From Actinomycetospora sp. TBRC 11914 (lineage in GTDB: Bacteria > Actinomycetota > Actinomycetes > Mycobacteriales > Pseudonocardiaceae): 64,000 bases of DNA. Numbering within the stretch: position 1 is the first letter of the stretch; each line of letters begins with the position of its first letter. Both the position numbers and the translations under genes were made by a program. This document shows positions 1 through 8,563 of this stretch, one piece after another. The notes beneath the pieces are model-generated. The model was given only the letters and a program-made list of their open reading frames with translations, was not told where the DNA came from and ran no database searches. The stretch covers positions 62,001 to 126,000 of the forward strand of contig NZ_JABBND010000009.1 of NCBI RefSeq assembly GCF_012933465.1. Reading direction: 5' to 3'.

Positions 1-152
1 GCGAGGCCTTCACGATGTCGTTCGCCGGGCGCGGCTTCGTCATCGTGCAGCCCTCCGAGGAACTGCCGCAGAGCGCGATCAGCGGGACCGGCGGCGGCGA
101 CCAGACCGGCGTCGGCGGCGTCGCGGGCGTGCTCGGCGGCTTCCTGCGCTAG
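1..152 (+). CDS. AIM24 family protein, C-terminal end (partial)
   Basis: Only the last 49 codons are present, in the frame that begins at base 3 and ends with TAG at 150-152. The segment reads EAFTMSFAGRGFVIVQPSEE followed by a Gly-rich tail ending in GGVLGGFLR-like sequence. The pattern of a small hydrophobic strand, then FVIVQPSE, then a glycine-rich end resembles the C terminus of actinobacterial AIM24/TIGR00266 beta-barrel proteins, whose biochemical role is unknown. The 56 bases between its stop and the next start leave room for a separate promoter. Family assignment rests on a short segment, so it is moderately confident only. Confidence 0.6.
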   Translation, partial: EAFTMSFAGRGFVIVQPSEELPQSAISGTGGGDQTGVGGVAGVLGGFLR

Positions 153-208
153 ACGTCCCGGGCCGGTGCCTTGACCTGAATCGGCGTCGAGGTTGCACGG
201 TCGTCGGC

Positions 209-937
209 ATGACCATCCTGCGACCTCCCGTGACGAACGGCGAGCTGCACCGGCTGATGTCGCTCATGACCGGCGACGAGAAGCACTCGGCCGCCGCCAC
301 CTCGACGCTGGACGTGCTGCACGTCCTCTACGACCGCGTGCTGCACGTCGACCCGGCCCACCCCGACGACCCGGCCCGCGACCGCTTCCTGCTCTCCAAG
401 GGCCACGGCCCGATGGCGTACTACGCCGTCCTCGCCGCCCACGGCTTCCTCGACGAGGCCGAGCTCCCCGGCTGGGCGACGCACGGCTCGCGGCTGGGTC
501 TCCACCCCGACCGCACACTCATCCCCGGCGTGGAGATCGGCAGCGGCTCCCTCGGGCACGGCCTGCCGCTCGCGATGGGCACCGCGCTCGGCCTGCGCGC
601 GCGGCGGATCACCCGTCCCGACGGCGGCCCGCGCGTGGTCGTGCTCGTCGGCGACGCCGAGCTCGACGAGGGCTCCAACCACGAGGCCATCGCCTACGCC
701 GGGCGGCGCGGGCTCGCGAACCTCACCGCGGTCGTCGTCGACAACGTCTCGTCGACCCACGGCTGGCCCGGCCTGTGGACCGAGACCGGGCTCGCCGAGC
801 GCTTCCTCGTCGAGGGCTGGCGCGCGATCACGGTCGACGGCCGCGACCACGACGCGGTCGAGCTCGCCCTGGACGCGGCCCACGACGACCGGCCGCTGGC
901 CGTCGTCGCCCGCGTCGAACCGAAGGAGGCCTCGTGA
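209..937 (+). CDS. Transketolase, N-terminal (TPP-binding) subunit
   Basis: 242-residue protein equivalent to the N-terminal half of transketolase. Visible family features are LLSKGHGPMAYYAVLA near residue 63, the GSLGHGLPLAMG segment near residue 113, and GDAELDEGSNHEA near residue 150, which corresponds to the thiamine diphosphate/Mg binding motif. It should act with the product of the next gene, whose GTG start overlaps this stop (GTGA), implying translational coupling and a two-subunit enzyme. Transketolases move two-carbon units between sugar phosphates. Split forms are known in archaea and bacteria, and some serve specialised sugar pathways. Substrate cannot be read from sequence. Confidence 0.88.
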   Translation: MTILRPPVTNGELHRLMSLMTGDEKHSAAATSTLDVLHVLYDRVLHVDPAHPDDPARDRFLLSKGHGPMAYYAVLAAHGFLDEAELPGWATHGSRLGLHPDRTLIPGVEIGSGSLGHGLPLAMGTALGLRARRITRPDGGPRVVVLVGDAELDEGSNHEAIAYAGRRGLANLTAVVVDNVSSTHGWPGLWTETGLAERFLVEGWRAITVDGRDHDAVELALDAAHDDRPLAVVARVEPKEAS

Positions 938-1857
938 CCGCCACGCTCGCCGTCCCGACCACCATGCGCGAGGCGTTCCTGCACGCCGCCGCGGACCTCG
1001 TCCACGCCGACGACCGGGTCGCGCTCGTGCTCGCCGACATCTCCGCCGGCGCCGACCCGGTCCCCGCCCTGGCCGCGCGCCACCCCGACCGCGTGGTCAA
1101 CGTCGGCATCCGCGAGCAGCTCATGGTCGGCGTCGCCGGCGGTCTGGCGCTGGCCGGGGTGCGGCCGATCGTCCACTCCTACGCGCCCTTCGCGGTCGAG
1201 CGGCCCTACGAGCAGCTCAAGGTCGACCTCGGTCACCAGGGCAGCGGCGCGGTGCTCGTCTCGATCGGCGCGTCCTACGACGTCGGGTCGGGCGGGCGCA
1301 CCCACGAGGCCCCCGAGGACGTGGCGCTGATCGACACGCTGCCGGGCTGGACGGTCCACGTCCCGGGCCATCCCGACGAGGCCGACCGGCTCGTCCGCGA
1401 CGCGGTCGCCGCCGACGGCCTCGTCTACCTGCGGCTCTCCGACGCGACCAACGCGGCGCCGCACCACGGCGCCGGGCTGGTGACGGTGCGGCGGGGCACC
1501 GAGGGGGTCGTCGTCGCCGTCGGGCCGGTCCTCGACACCGTGCTCGCGGCGGTGGCCCGCGCCGGCCGCGACCTCACGGTGCTCTACACGACGACGCCGC
1601 GGCCCTTCGACGCGGCCGGGCTGCGGGCCGCGGTCGACGCGCTGGCCCCGAAGCACGCGGCCGCGCCGACCGTCACGGTGGTCGAGCCCTACCTCGCGGG
1701 CACGTCCGCGCGGGTGGTGGCCGAGGCGCTCGCCGACCGTCCGCACCGCCAGGTGATGCTCGGGACCCGCCGCGAGGAGCTCCGGCTCTACGGCACGCGG
1801 GCCGAGCACGACGCCGCGCACGGCCTCGACGTCCGCCAGGTGGCTGACGCCTTGTGA
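934..1857 (+). CDS. Transketolase, C-terminal (pyrimidine-binding) subunit
   Basis: 307-residue partner of the preceding gene. The GTG start at 934 was chosen because it overlaps the upstream stop and gives MTATLAVPTTMREAFLHAAA, the usual start of the transketolase pyrimidine-binding domain. The segment NVGIREQLMVGVAGGLALAG near residue 56 carries the conserved catalytic glutamate region. A C-terminal transketolase domain follows. The last codons (VADAL plus TGA) lie inside palindromic repeat A1, and the gene converges on lysS, so the repeat probably ends both transcripts. This is a heterotetrameric-type transketolase half rather than a complete enzyme. Confidence 0.87.
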   Translation: MTATLAVPTTMREAFLHAAADLVHADDRVALVLADISAGADPVPALAARHPDRVVNVGIREQLMVGVAGGLALAGVRPIVHSYAPFAVERPYEQLKVDLGHQGSGAVLVSIGASYDVGSGGRTHEAPEDVALIDTLPGWTVHVPGHPDEADRLVRDAVAADGLVYLRLSDATNAAPHHGAGLVTVRRGTEGVVVAVGPVLDTVLAAVARAGRDLTVLYTTTPRPFDAAGLRAAVDALAPKHAAAPTVTVVEPYLAGTSARVVAEALADRPHRQVMLGTRREELRLYGTRAEHDAAHGLDVRQVADAL

Positions 1858-1909
1858 GCACTAAGTGTCGCTATACCGACAGTTAGTGCTCACGAGCCGT
1901 CAGGCACCT
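1838..1909. repeat. Palindromic element A1 (nested inverted repeat, likely bidirectional terminator)
   Basis: A 72-bp element starting AGGTGG and ending GCACCT, so its ends form a short inverted repeat. Inside, GTGAGCACTAA (1854-1864) pairs perfectly with TTAGTGCTCAC (1883-1893), and the inner GTCG/CGAC extend the stem around a loop containing CTATA. Both converging genes end inside it: the transketolase TGA at 1855-1857 and the lysS TAA at 1883-1885. Copies A2 (36867-36939) and A3 (47965-48036) have the same ends and core. The position between convergent genes suggests transcription termination. Confidence 0.85.
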
Positions 1910-3619
1910 CCGCACCGCCTCCGGCCCGGCGGCCAGGAGCAGCGTCGGGAGCCGCGGGCCGGTGTCGGAGCCGACGAGGAGCCGGTAGAGCAGCACGAAG
2001 AACCGGCGCTGGGCGGCCTTGAGCTCGTCCGTGGGCCTGGTGTCCATCGGTAGGCCCGCCTGGACCTTCGGCACGCCGTAGACCAGCGTCGTCAGGCCGT
2101 CCAGCGACCAGTCCTGCTCCAGCCCCTCGAGCAGGAGCCGCAGCGACTCGCGGTCGGTGTCGTCCAGCGACGCGAGCAGCTCCTCGTCGGGCGCGGCGAG
2201 CAGCCGGGTGTGCGACTCCTCGGGCATGTAGTGCTCGACCCAGTGCTCGGCGCAGTCGAGCCGCGGCCGCAGGTCGTCGAGCGTGACCGGGTCCTCCGGG
2301 TCGCCCGGCACCAGTCCCGACAACAGCCGGCCGAGCTGCTCGGGGTCGCCGGTGGTCACGTCGACGACGGAGGTGAGCGTCCGGAAGGGGACCGGCTGCG
2401 GCGTCGTCGGGAGCGCCCGCTCCGCCGTCGTCACCGAGCGGGCGTGCCCGAGCGCCTCGATCGCGCCGGTGGTGCCCGCCGCGACCTTGCGCGAGAGCGC
2501 GTCCCACTCGTCGTAGAGCCGGGAGAGCTCGGCGTCGAACGCCACCTTGATCGCCTGGTTGGGACGACGGCGGGCGTAGAGCCAGCGCAGCAGCGGCGCC
2601 TCGAAGACCTCGAGCGCCGACGACGGCGTCGGGACGCCACCCTTCGACGACGACATCTTCGCCTGCCCGGAGATGCCGACGAACGCGTACATCGGCCCGA
2701 TCGGCTGCCGGCCGCCGAAGACCTCGCGGACCAGCAGACCGCCGACCTCGTACGACGAGCCCGGCGACGAGTGGTCCACCCCGCTCGGCTCGAAGTCGAC
2801 GCCCTCGAACGCCCAGCGCATCGGCCAGTCGACCTTCCAGACCAGCTTGCCGCGGGTGAACTCGCGCAGCAGCACCGTCTCCGACGACCCGCAGGCGCAG
2901 GTGAAGGTCATCTCGGTGGTCGCGTCGTCGTAGGCGACGATCGTGGTGTCGTCGGTCCCGCACGCGCCGCAGTAGGGCTTGTAGGGGAAGTACTCCCCCG
3001 TCGTGGACCCCACCGCCTCGTCGGGGTCGACGCCGGCGTCGCCGCCCTCGGCAGCCCCCTCGGAGTCGGGCCCCTTCCTCGTCCGGAACCGGCCCAGCAC
3101 CTCGTCGATGCGCGCCCGCTCGCGCATCGCGAGCAGCGTCGGCTCGACGTAGGCGCCGGAGGTGTACATCTGCGTCTGGCTGATGCCCCGGAACGGGACG
3201 CCGAGGCGCTCCAGCGCGTCGACCATCGGGGCCTTGAAGTGCTCGGCCCAGTTCTCGTGCGCGCTGCCGCGCGGCGCCGGCACCGAGGTGAGCGGCTTGC
3301 CGATGTGCTCGGCCCACGAGTCGTCGATCCCGTCGACGCCCTTCGGCACGCGGCGGTAGCGGTCGAAGTCGTCCCACGAGATGAGGTGCTCGCAGGCGAT
3401 CCCGCGGCGCCGGATCTCGTCGGCGACGAGGTGCGGGGTGAGGACCTCGCGCAGGTTCCCCAGGTGGATGGGTCCCGACGGCGAGAGGCCCGACGCGCAC
3501 ACGATCGTCCGGTCGGCGTCGCCCTCCTTCTCGTGGGTGGCGATCACCTCGTCGGCGAGGGTCGCCACCCAGTCCTGCGAGGTCGACTCGGCCGCCTCGC
3601 CGCCCCGGCGTCGGCTCAC
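1883..3619 (-). CDS. lysS: Lysine--tRNA ligase, class I (archaeal type)
   Basis: 578-residue class I LysRS, which charges tRNA-Lys in the cytoplasm. The Rossmann-fold signatures are visible: SGLSPSGPIHLGNLRE (HIGH-type motif) near residue 42 and AKMSSSKGG (KMSKS-type motif). A Cys cluster, CGACGT followed by CACGSSE, lies between them. The GTG start at 3619 overlaps the stop of the upstream FAH-family gene (GTGA), giving MSRRRGGEAA. A longer in-frame reading to 4423 is an artefact. The stop and last codons are supplied by repeat A1. In the mycobacterial order I recall, this slot downstream of the FAH gene holds gltX, so the synthetase differs here. Confidence 0.93.
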   Translation of the reverse strand: MSRRRGGEAAESTSQDWVATLADEVIATHEKEGDADRTIVCASGLSPSGPIHLGNLREVLTPHLVADEIRRRGIACEHLISWDDFDRYRRVPKGVDGIDDSWAEHIGKPLTSVPAPRGSAHENWAEHFKAPMVDALERLGVPFRGISQTQMYTSGAYVEPTLLAMRERARIDEVLGRFRTRKGPDSEGAAEGGDAGVDPDEAVGSTTGEYFPYKPYCGACGTDDTTIVAYDDATTEMTFTCACGSSETVLLREFTRGKLVWKVDWPMRWAFEGVDFEPSGVDHSSPGSSYEVGGLLVREVFGGRQPIGPMYAFVGISGQAKMSSSKGGVPTPSSALEVFEAPLLRWLYARRRPNQAIKVAFDAELSRLYDEWDALSRKVAAGTTGAIEALGHARSVTTAERALPTTPQPVPFRTLTSVVDVTTGDPEQLGRLLSGLVPGDPEDPVTLDDLRPRLDCAEHWVEHYMPEESHTRLLAAPDEELLASLDDTDRESLRLLLEGLEQDWSLDGLTTLVYGVPKVQAGLPMDTRPTDELKAAQRRFFVLLYRLLVGSDTGPRLPTLLLAAGPEAVRRCLTAREH

Positions 3620-4419
3620 GGGCGGTCCCTCACCGGGTTCGTCAGCGTGCCGATGCCCTCCACCGTCACCGAGACGGTCTGCCCGTCGACCATGGGGCCG
3701 ACCCCGGCCGGCGTGCCGGTGAGGATGGTGTCGCCGGGCAGCAGCGTCATGACCCGGCTGATGTAGGCGATCTGCTTCTCGATGCCGTGGATGAGCATCG
3801 ACGTCCGCGACTTCTGCACCGAGGCGCCGTCGAGCGTGGTCTCGATCGCCAGGTCGGACGGGTCCAGCGTCGTCTCGATCCACGGGCCGAGCGGGCAGAA
3901 CGTGTCGTAGCCCTTGGCGCGGGTCCACTGGCCGTCGGAGGACTGCAGGTCGCGGGCGGTGACGTCGTTCGCGACGGTGTAGCCGAGGACGACGTCCTTC
4001 GCGCGCGCCTCGGGCACGTCGCGGCAGGGCTGCCCGATGACGACGGCGAGCTCGCCCTCGTAGTCCACGCGCTGCGAGTCCGGCGGGCGCTGGATGGGCA
4101 GGCCCGGCCCGATCACGCTGGTCGAGGGCTTGAGGAAGATCAGCGGGTTGGCCGGGGCGTCGCCGCCGCCCATCTCGGCGACGTGCTCGGCGTAGTTCTT
4201 GCCGATGCAGACGACCTTCGAGGGCAGGATCGGGGCGAGCAGCCGGACGTCGGCGAGCGGCCAGGTGCGGCCGGTGAAGGTCGGGTCGCCGAACGGGTGC
4301 TCGGCGATCTCGGCGCAGACGTCGCCGGCGGTCGGCTCCCCGCCCCCGGTCGTCGGGGACTGGAGGGCGGCGAAGGAGACACCGTCGGGGTGGGCGATCC
4401 GAGCGAGACGCACGGTCAC
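3616..4419 (-). CDS. Fumarylacetoacetate hydrolase family protein
   Basis: 267-residue FAH-superfamily enzyme of the short type, similar to 2-hydroxyhepta-2,4-diene-1,7-dioate isomerase/acylpyruvase proteins. Characteristic segments are GKNYAEHVAEMG, the metal-binding YEGELAVVIGQ, NDVTARDLQ and TGTPAGVGPM near the C terminus. The GTG at 4419 (MTVRLARIAH) is preferred. Its stop overlaps the lysS start by 4 bp. These enzymes hydrolyse or isomerise acylpyruvate-like compounds and use Mg or Mn. The natural substrate is unclear. The gene matches the position I recall for Rv2993c in M. tuberculosis. Confidence 0.88.
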   Translation of the reverse strand: MTVRLARIAHPDGVSFAALQSPTTGGGEPTAGDVCAEIAEHPFGDPTFTGRTWPLADVRLLAPILPSKVVCIGKNYAEHVAEMGGGDAPANPLIFLKPSTSVIGPGLPIQRPPDSQRVDYEGELAVVIGQPCRDVPEARAKDVVLGYTVANDVTARDLQSSDGQWTRAKGYDTFCPLGPWIETTLDPSDLAIETTLDGASVQKSRTSMLIHGIEKQIAYISRVMTLLPGDTILTGTPAGVGPMVDGQTVSVTVEGIGTLTNPVRDRP

Positions 4420-4424
4420 CCACC

Positions 4425-5393
4425 CTATCCCCGGCGCCCGACCCGCCCGGCGACCACGGGCTCGGACTCGTCGACCCACGCCCAGGGGTCCTGCAGCGCC
4501 CGGCCGAGCTCGCGGTTCAGCGTCGCGACGTCGGTGCGCCGCAGCGCCGCCAGCCACACGCCCCGGTCCGTCCAGGTCCAGGCCAGCCGGGGCCACGTCG
4601 GGTCCGGGGTCGCGGGCGCGGCGGCGCGCAGGGCGCGGGCCACGGCGACGTGCACGACGGTGCTGAGGTCCTTCCCGGCGCCGAGCCAGTCGAGCTCCCG
4701 CTCGTCCTCGCCGAGCGCGAGCCGCAGCCGGGTCCGCACCGCCCGGCCCTCCTCGGCGAGGTCGACCGCGACGAGCCGCACCGCGAGGGCGTCGCCGGCG
4801 AGCCGGTCGAGGTCCGCGACCTGCGCGGCGAGGGTGTCCGCGAGCTGCTCGGTGTGGGAGTCGTGGACGGCGAGCGCGCGCAGGTGCTGCGCCGGGTCGA
4901 GCCCGGGGTGCCAGTACGGCGCCTCCTCGACGGCCGTGAGCACCGAGTCCACGGTCACCGGCTCCCCCGCGTCGGCGGCGGCCTCGAGGAGGTCGACGGG
5001 GCGGGGTGCGTGGGGGGCGAAGAGCCCGGTGCGGTCGAGGATCCCGACGATGCGCGCGAGCTCGGCCCGTCCCGACGCCGAGAGCTCCGGCACGGAGTCC
5101 GGGTCGGGCTCGGGGCGGGGGGTCCGGTGGACCGGCCGGGCCGGTCGGTGCACCTGCCACCCACCGACGGGGCCGGAGTGGCGCAGGGCCCGGGCCTCGC
5201 GGCCCCGGCGGTGGTGCCGCACGGCCACCGTCGAGAACCCGACGAGGACCACGGCGGCGAGGACGAACAGCACGAGGCCCGACGCGCCCATCTCCCGGTT
5301 CTGCAGCCCGAGCACGACGAAGTACGCCGTGATCCCCAGACCGCAGGCACCCCAGAGCAGGGCGAGGACGTCGTCGATCGACGGGCCCCGCAC
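4425..5393 (-). CDS. Predicted membrane protein of unknown function
   Basis: 322 residues starting at a GTG 4 bases downstream of the leuB stop, so probably in the same transcript. Two hydrophobic segments near residues 5-27 and 39-60 predict a membrane hairpin anchor. A basic stretch (HHRRGREAR) and a long soluble C-terminal region rich in Ala, Leu, Asp and Glu follow. No enzyme motif or named family was recognised. The middle contains AELARIVGILDRTGLF and a WTWTDRGVWLAALR segment that look like folded cytosolic domain. Coding is supported by codon bias and tight packing between leuB and the FAH gene. Confidence 0.75.
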   Translation of the reverse strand: MRGPSIDDVLALLWGACGLGITAYFVVLGLQNREMGASGLVLFVLAAVVLVGFSTVAVRHHRRGREARALRHSGPVGGWQVHRPARPVHRTPRPEPDPDSVPELSASGRAELARIVGILDRTGLFAPHAPRPVDLLEAAADAGEPVTVDSVLTAVEEAPYWHPGLDPAQHLRALAVHDSHTEQLADTLAAQVADLDRLAGDALAVRLVAVDLAEEGRAVRTRLRLALGEDERELDWLGAGKDLSTVVHVAVARALRAAAPATPDPTWPRLAWTWTDRGVWLAALRRTDVATLNRELGRALQDPWAWVDESEPVVAGRVGRRG

Positions 5394-5397
5394 CGTC

Positions 5398-6444
5398 TCA
5401 GGCCAGGCTGCGCGACCCCGTCGAGGACGAGACGAGCGCGGCGAGCCGGTCGCCGACCGCCGACGTCCCGCCGGGGTTCTGGTGGTCGCGGGTGGCGAGG
5501 TCGAACGCGACGGCGGCCTCGACGCGGCGGGCGAGCTCCGGCTCGCCGAGGTGGTCGAGCAGCAGCGCGACCGAGAGGACGGCCGCCGTCGGGTCGGCGA
5601 TGCCCTTGCCCGCGATGTCGGGCGCCGAGCCGTGGACCGGCTCGAACATGCTGGGGTTCGCGCGGCTGACGTCGAGGTTGCCCGAGGCCGCGAGCCCGAT
5701 ACCGCCGGTCACGGCGGCCGCGAGGTCGGTGAGGATGTCGCCGAAGAGGTTGTCGGTGACGATCACGTCGTACCGCGACGGGTCTGTGACAAGGTGGATC
5801 GTCGTGGAGTCGACGTGCTGGTAGTCGACCGACACGTCGGGGTGCTCGAGCGAGACCTCCTCGACCACGCGCGACCACAGCGAGCCGGCGTGGGTGAGGA
5901 CGTTGGTCTTGTGGACCAGCGTCAGCTTGCGACGCGGGCGGTTCGCGGCGCGGGTGAACGCGTCGCGGACGACGCGCTCCACGCCGAACGCCGTGTTGAT
6001 GCTGACCTCGGTCGCGATCTCCTGCGGGGTGTCCTTGCGGAGCAGCCCGCCGGTGCCGGCGTACGGGCCCTCGGTGCCCTCGCGGACGACGACGAGGTCG
6101 ATCTCCGGCTGGGCCGACAGCGGGCCGCGGACGCCGGGGTAGAGCCGCGCCGGGCGCAGGTTGACGTGGTGGTCGAGCTCGAAGCGCAGCCGCAGGAGCA
6201 GCCCCCGCTCGAGGATGCCGCTGGGCACCGACGGGTCGCCCACCGCGCCGAGCAGGATCGCGTCGTGGTCGCGCAGCTCGGTGAGCACCGACTCCGGCAG
6301 GAGCTCACCGGTCGAGTGCCAGCGGGCGGCGCCGAGGTCGTAGTGGGTCGACTCGATCTGGGGCGCGACCTCGCCGAGGACCTTCAGCGCCTCCCCGACG
6401 ACCTCGGGTCCGATGCCGTCCCCGGGAACCACCGCGAGTCGCAT
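5398..6444 (-). CDS. leuB: 3-isopropylmalate dehydrogenase
   Basis: 348 residues, the normal length for actinobacterial LeuB. It oxidatively decarboxylates 3-isopropylmalate to 2-oxoisocaproate with NAD, the third step of leucine synthesis. Visible motifs are [12 protein letters not shown] at the N terminus, [20 protein letters not shown] (substrate arginines), [13 protein letters not shown] (Mg-binding aspartates) and [15 protein letters not shown] near the C terminus. It lies downstream of serA on the same strand with a 142-base gap, near ilvC, ilvN and ilvB, so branched-chain amino acid genes are grouped. Confidence 0.96.
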   Translation of the reverse strand: MRLAVVPGDGIGPEVVGEALKVLGEVAPQIESTHYDLGAARWHSTGELLPESVLTELRDHDAILLGAVGDPSVPSGILERGLLLRLRFELDHHVNLRPARLYPGVRGPLSAQPEIDLVVVREGTEGPYAGTGGLLRKDTPQEIATEVSINTAFGVERVVRDAFTRAANRPRRKLTLVHKTNVLTHAGSLWSRVVEEVSLEHPDVSVDYQHVDSTTIHLVTDPSRYDVIVTDNLFGDILTDLAAAVTGGIGLAASGNLDVSRANPSMFEPVHGSAPDIAGKGIADPTAAVLSVALLLDHLGEPELARRVEAAVAFDLATRDHQNPGGTSAVGDRLAALVSSSTGSRSLA

Positions 6445-6586
6445 GACCAGACTTCCTCCCCCGACGGGCCGACCTCGATGGTGCGACCGGGCTCACCTGC
6501 GGTGGAGGCTACCGCGCGTGTCGAAGGGGCTCCGCACCGGATCACCCGCTCGACGGTCGCGCCGGATCGACCTCACCCGTTCGGGG

Positions 6587-8182
6587 TCAGCCGAAGGGGA
6601 TCAACCGGGTGGTCCGGGCGCCGAGCGCCTGCCCGATCGGGGCCAGGACCTCCTCGCCGACGGGCTGGTCGACGCGCAGCAGGATGAGTGACGACGCCTT
6701 GTCGGTCGTCTGGGACATCTGGGCGGCCTCGATGTTGATGTCCGATTCCCCCAACAGGGTCCCGACGGTGCCCAGGGCACCCGGGCGGTCGGCGTACTCG
6801 ACGAGCAGGACGTGGCCCTCGGCGCGGATGTCGAAGGAGCGGCCGTTGACCTCGACGAGCTTCTCGACCTGGTCGCGGCCGGTCAGGGTCCCGGAGACGG
6901 TCACGGCCTCGCGGCCGTCGTGCAGCCCCCGCAGGGTCACCATGCTGCGGTGGTTCGGGCTCTCGGTGGCGGTCTCGACGTCGACGGTCACCCCCCGCTC
7001 CTGCGCGAGGGCGGGAGCGTTGACGAAGGTGACCGGCTCGTCGACGACCTCGCCGAAGACCCCGCGCAGCGCGGCCAGCCCCAGCACCGCGACGTCCTCG
7101 TGGGCGAGCTCGCCGCGGACCTGCACCGTGATGCCGGACGGCTGCCCGACCAGCGTCGAGAGCAGCGTCCCGAGCTTCTGAGTGAGGCCCAGCCAGGGCC
7201 GGACCTCCTCGCCGACCGTGCCGCCCTGGACGTTGACGGCGTCGGGCACGAAGTCGCCGCGCAGCGCGCGCAGCACGCTGTGGGCGACGTCGGTGCCCGC
7301 GCGGTCCTGGGCCTCGGCGGTCGACGCGCCGAGGTGGGGCGTGGCGGTGACCTGCTCGAGCTCGAAGAGCGGGCTGGAGGTGGTGGGCTCGGTGACGTAG
7401 ACGTCGACGCCCGCCCCGGCGACGTGCCCGGAGCGGATGGCCTCGGCCAGCGCCTCCTCGTCGACGAGGCCGCCGCGGGCGGCGTTGACGATGATCACGC
7501 CGGGCTTGGTCTTCGCGAGCGCCTCCTTGCCGATGAGCCCCTGCGTCTCCGGGGTCTTCGGTAGGTGGATCGTCATCATGTCGGCCCGGGCGAGCAGCTC
7601 GTCGAGCCCGACGAGCTCGATGCCCAGCTGGGTGGCGCGACTTGCCGGGAGGTAGGGGTCGTAGGCGATGACGTGGGCGTCGAACGCGGAGATGCGGGCG
7701 GCGAACAGCTGGCCGATCTTGCCGAGGCCGACGACGCCGACCGTCTTGCCCTGGATCTCCACGCCCGAGTACCTCGAGCGCGCCCACTCGCCGCGGCGCA
7801 GGCTCGCGTCGGCGGCCGGGATGTGGCGCGCGGTGGCGAGGAGCAGCGCGAGGGCGTGCTCGGCGGCCGAGACGATGTTCGAGGTGGGGGCGTTGACGAC
7901 CATGACGCCGGCCGCGGTGGCGGCGGGGACGTCGACGTTGTCCAGCCCGACGCCGGCGCGGCCCACCACGGTCAGCCTGGTCTGGGCCGCGAACACCTCG
8001 GCGTCGACCTGGGTGGCGCTGCGGACGAGGAGGGCGTCGGCGTCCCCGACGGCCGCAAGCAGCGCGTCCCGGTCGGTGCCGTCGACCTGCCGGACCTCGA
8101 CCTCGTCGCCGAACACCTCCAGCGTCGACGGCGCGAGCTTCTCGGCCATCAGGACGACGGGCCTGGCGTTCGGCGGGGTCAC
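6587..8182 (-). CDS. serA: D-3-phosphoglycerate dehydrogenase
   Basis: 531 residues with the long type-I architecture of actinobacterial SerA: substrate and NAD-binding domains, an intervening (ASB) domain and a C-terminal ACT domain that senses serine. Seen are VGLGKIGQLFAAR (nucleotide-binding), NAARGGLVDEEAL, TPHLGAST with the catalytic His, and the ACT segment beginning HVLLVEYADRPGALG. The GTG at 8182 (MTPPNARPVVLMAEK) was chosen because AGGAG lies about a dozen bases upstream and it matches family starts; an upstream ATG would add 32 poor residues. It catalyses the first step of serine synthesis. Confidence 0.95.
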   Translation of the reverse strand: MTPPNARPVVLMAEKLAPSTLEVFGDEVEVRQVDGTDRDALLAAVGDADALLVRSATQVDAEVFAAQTRLTVVGRAGVGLDNVDVPAATAAGVMVVNAPTSNIVSAAEHALALLLATARHIPAADASLRRGEWARSRYSGVEIQGKTVGVVGLGKIGQLFAARISAFDAHVIAYDPYLPASRATQLGIELVGLDELLARADMMTIHLPKTPETQGLIGKEALAKTKPGVIIVNAARGGLVDEEALAEAIRSGHVAGAGVDVYVTEPTTSSPLFELEQVTATPHLGASTAEAQDRAGTDVAHSVLRALRGDFVPDAVNVQGGTVGEEVRPWLGLTQKLGTLLSTLVGQPSGITVQVRGELAHEDVAVLGLAALRGVFGEVVDEPVTFVNAPALAQERGVTVDVETATESPNHRSMVTLRGLHDGREAVTVSGTLTGRDQVEKLVEVNGRSFDIRAEGHVLLVEYADRPGALGTVGTLLGESDINIEAAQMSQTTDKASSLILLRVDQPVGEEVLAPIGQALGARTTRLIPFG

Positions 8183-8353
8183 GGTGTGCGGCGCTCCTGG
8201 GTCGGCGGCTTCGGGCGCACGCCGAGGACCCGGGGCGAGCACGTCGGCGTGCCGGTGGGTCATCGTGCCCACGGTCACGCGACCTTATCGCCGCCTTTGT
8301 GATCCAGCTCTCATGGTCCCCCCGGGCCCGCCGCCCCGGCCCCGGCCCCGGCT

Positions 8354-8475
8354 GGAAGCAATGGCGCATCCCTCCCGTGTGGCGGGAGCACGGCGCCATC
8401 CGCTCAGGGACGCGCCCCCATCCCGCCTGGAGCAATGGCGCATTGCTCCCACCGGGTGACAGAACGGCGCCACTG
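8354..8475. repeat. Palindromic repeats B1 and B2 downstream of the AbiEi/DUF559-like gene
   Basis: The 381-base space between serA and the next gene holds two related imperfect palindromes and no gene. B1 (8354-8400) begins GGAAGCAATGGCGCAT and folds with GCGCCAT at 8393-8399. B2 (about 8429-8475) begins GGAGCAATGGCGCAT and ends in GGCGCCACT. The reverse complement of B1's outer arm, ATGCGCCATTGCTTCC, is identical to the outer arm of B3 and B4 on the other side of the adjacent gene, so the copies are inverted across it. They could form terminators or be mobile palindromes. Bases 8476-8563 are otherwise featureless. Confidence 0.8.
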
Positions 8476-8563
8476 GCTCGCAGCGCCGGTCCCGCGCCCG
8501 GAACCCGACCACCGACCCCGACACCCGACACCCGACCCCCGACGCCCGCCCGACCGACCTGCG

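Noticed and set aside
1883-4423. Fusion of LysRS with the FAH-family protein as one 846-residue protein
   Set aside because: The upstream part is the wrong frame of the FAH gene. The FAH protein is complete in its own frame and overlaps lysS by GTGA.
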